Below are positions 14,480 to 16,050 of a stretch of 16,050 nt of DNA, piece by piece (position 1 is the first letter of the stretch; the number at the start of each line of letters is the position of its first letter). Both the position numbers and the translations under genes were made by a program. The DNA is from an uncultured Oscillospiraceae bacterium. Lineage in GTDB: Bacteria > Bacillota > Clostridia > Oscillospirales > Oscillospiraceae. The notes beneath the pieces were generated by a model. The model was not told the origin of the DNA. It ran no database searches and saw only the letters and a list, made by a program, of their open reading frames with translations. The stretch covers positions 1-16,050 of the forward strand of contig CALWYM010000099.1 in NCBI GenBank assembly GCA_944385775.1. Direction: 5' to 3'.

Positions 14480-15124
14480 TTAAAATTCACGCTTTCTGAA
14501 AAACCGAAGCGCCACAAAATATGACAGGCAGTAAATAGCCACCGCGCCAACAGGCATAATTAACGAAAAAGGAAACAATGAATCTTCAGCCATAAGTATT
14601 TTTCCCAGCTCACTTTTGGCAAGCTCATAAGCTCCGACCACAAATCCTCCCAGAAACACTCCTATAACCACAATGGTAATCATACGTCCCTTCTCGCTGC
14701 CGTAACGCAAAATCACGGGCATTGACAAAGCAGGCACAAAAAGCGCCACGGTTAGGCTTGCAAACACCGTTTCCATAATCTCGTCCCGGTCCGGCATCGA
14801 GCCTCTGATAAGCCCGCTTGCCGCCATGGCGGCTGCGCCCAGAACCACTGCCACCACCACGGTAAAAAGATTGAAAAGATACTTTTCCATAACGTACATT
14901 TTCCTTGTGACAGGCAGGCTCATAAGATAGCTGTACCCCTTATCCTGCTCGTCATAGGCACAGGTCGTAATGCAGGTCATGGAAAAAAGCATACCCAGAT
15001 ACGCCGGGGCAAAGCCCCTCATTTTTTCACCCGCTCCCAGTGCCACTGCAATTACAATGTACATAAGATACACACGGTTATTTATTTTAACGTACTGTAA
15101 ATCCTTTTCAAAAAGCCAGTTCAT
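14480..15124 (-). CDS. ABC-2 type transporter permease (ABC2_membrane_5-like)
   Basis: This membrane protein of 214 residues has six predicted helices (about 15-32, 36-56, 83-106, 117-140, 148-168, 184-207). The segment YDEQDKGYSYLMSLPVTRKM after helix 2 is typical of small ABC-2 permeases paired with a GntR regulator and a YtrB/BcrA-like ATPase. The ATG overlaps the stop of the ATPase gene (ATGA), so the two are translationally coupled and probably form one exporter. The substrate is unknown; relatives are linked to cell-envelope stress or antimicrobial peptides. No clear terminator is seen between it and cysK. Confidence 0.85.
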   Translation of the reverse strand: MNWLFEKDLQYVKINNRVYLMYIVIAVALGAGEKMRGFAPAYLGMLFSMTCITTCAYDEQDKGYSYLMSLPVTRKMYVMEKYLFNLFTVVVAVVLGAAAMAASGLIRGSMPDRDEIMETVFASLTVALFVPALSMPVILRYGSEKGRMITIVVIGVFLGGFVVGAYELAKSELGKILMAEDSLFPFSLIMPVGAVAIYCLSYFVALRFFRKREF

Positions 15125-15969
15125 ACATCGTTTCCCCCTTCAAGAAGAAGAATAAGGCTGTCTATGCTGCCCTTTTCCACCGTCACCCACGGATAGTTTT
15201 CAATATAAAACTGCCGCTGGTCCGTAAGACAGGAAAAGCCGTAGCTCTCTTTCCGAATCTTTATGATAGCGCTTTTGTCAAGGGTATCATACTCCTCGTC
15301 AGTAACCTTAATAATGCCGTACCTGCCCAGCAGCTCGTCCGTGTCCTCATGGAAAATTATGGACCCCCTTGAAATCATGTATATATCGTCGCAAAGGCTC
15401 TCAATATCGGTGGAAATGTGAGAGCTTATTAAAATTGCCCTGTCGTCTCCCCCATTCATAAAGCTTCGGAGCATTGTCAGAATCTCGTCCCTTGCTACGG
15501 CGTCAAGCCCCACCGTAGGCTCGTCCAGAATCAGAAGCTTCGGCTGTGAAAAAAGCGCCGTCAGTACCCTGAGCCTTGCACCCATGCCGGTGGAAAGGTC
15601 CTTGACCTTTTTCGCCGGGTCAAGCCCCTGGCTGCGGCACATGGTCACATATTCCCCAGCCCCCTTGCCGTAGAGCTTTTCAACAATTTTCCCTACCTGG
15701 GCGATTGTCAGCGCAGAACAGAAAAAGCTGTCGGAAAATGCCGCCGCCACCTGCTTCCGCTCCTCTGTGGTGAGCTTTTCCGGGCTCTTTCCCAAAAGCT
15801 CTATTTTTCCGCCCTCCGGCGCCGTTACTCCCAATATGGTCTTAAACAGAGTGCTCTTTCCCGAGCCGTTTCGCCCGATAAGCCCCGTCACCATGCCGGG
15901 CTCTACCTTTATTGTGCAATTCAGGGAAAATCCGGGATAGTTTTTTAAAAGTCCCTCAGCTTTTATCAT
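15121..15969 (-). CDS. ABC transporter ATP-binding protein (YtrB/BcrA-like)
   Basis: This is the cytoplasmic ATPase of the exporter, 282 residues. Walker A is GLIGRNGSGKST (29-40), the signature is LSTGMGARLR (125-134, an LSxGM variant common in this group), Walker B is LLILDEPTVGLD (145-156) and the H-loop is H184. Where a Q-loop Gln is expected the sequence reads FSDS, without Gln, as seen in some members of this subfamily. A C-terminal tail of about 60 residues follows. Translation starts one base inside the stop of the upstream GntR gene (TAATG), with GGAGGAG five bases before the ATG. Regulator, ATPase and permease are thus a single tightly packed operon. Confidence 0.93.
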   Translation of the reverse strand: MIKAEGLLKNYPGFSLNCTIKVEPGMVTGLIGRNGSGKSTLFKTILGVTAPEGGKIELLGKSPEKLTTEERKQVAAAFSDSFFCSALTIAQVGKIVEKLYGKGAGEYVTMCRSQGLDPAKKVKDLSTGMGARLRVLTALFSQPKLLILDEPTVGLDAVARDEILTMLRSFMNGGDDRAILISSHISTDIESLCDDIYMISRGSIIFHEDTDELLGRYGIIKVTDEEYDTLDKSAIIKIRKESYGFSCLTDQRQFYIENYPWVTVEKGSIDSLILLLEGGNDV

Positions 15970-16050
15970 TATAACTCCTCCAAAATCATGTCAAAAAGAG
16001 CTTTCAGTTCCTCGTCGCTTATGCCAAAGCCCCACCCTCTGGTCACTGCC
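15969..16050 (-). CDS. Probable GntR-family transcriptional regulator, C-terminal 26 residues only
   Basis: The frame is open from the right window edge to a TAA at 15969-15971 that overlaps the ATPase start. The visible end reads AVTRGWGFGISDEELKALFD and then MILEEL. The small amphipathic C-terminal helix and the position directly before an ABC ATPase and permease match YtrA-type GntR repressors, which control such exporters. The DNA-binding domain lies outside the window, so the call rests mainly on context. Confidence 0.55.
   Translation of the reverse strand, partial: AVTRGWGFGISDEELKALFDMILEEL

Noticed and set aside
1..16050. CRISPR arrays, tRNA or rRNA genes, insertion sequences, prophage
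   Set aside because: No regularly spaced repeats, transposase-like frames, terminal repeats or RNA-gene signatures were seen; all long frames on the minus strand have ordinary metabolic or transport identities.

Overview
The window looks like a chromosomal segment of a gut-type Firmicute, most likely class Clostridia (Oscillospirales or Lachnospirales). This is inferred from the long family-2 GalT, lipoprotein substrate-binding proteins, strong GGAGG-type ribosome binding sites, A/T-rich intergenic gaps with intrinsic terminators, and a YesM/YesN-type two-component pair. The genus is not resolved. Nearly everything lies on the minus strand, so the layout below runs right to left in the direction of transcription.

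At the right edge, a GntR-type regulator (only its C-terminal end is present), an ABC ATPase and a six-helix ABC-2 permease form a tightly overlapping cassette (16050-14480). Next comes a free-standing cysteine synthase gene, cysK (14402-13482), with its own sigma-70-type promoter and one or two downstream intrinsic terminators.

The core of the window (13355-537) is a complete galactose system. A strong extended -10 promoter at 13328-13355 drives a three-gene sensing cassette: an AraC-type response regulator, a YesM-like Cache/HAMP histidine kinase and a RbsB-like lipoprotein binding protein. These are joined by 4-nt and 11-nt overlaps. A 150-bp gap then carries a second promoter with an operator/cre-like palindrome over its start site. 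It precedes the galactose importer mglB-mglA-mglC and the Leloir genes galK-galE-galT. The inferred logic is that the lipoprotein and kinase sense an external sugar, the regulator activates transport, MglBAC imports galactose or glucose, and GalK, GalT and GalE convert galactose to glucose-1-phosphate. RNA hairpins sit at mglB/mglA and mglC/galK, where they could set unequal expression within the operon. A bidirectional terminator closes galT and a convergent MATE transporter gene whose 5' part lies outside the window.

The most unusual feature is MglB. The segment that is normally N-terminal (beta1 to beta3, carrying three sugar-contact residues) is found at the C-terminus, after the rest of the fold, so the protein reads as a natural circular permutation of the galactose/glucose-binding protein. 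Its partner permease MglC has a roughly 215-residue charged coiled-coil N-terminal extension absent from the E. coli-type protein.
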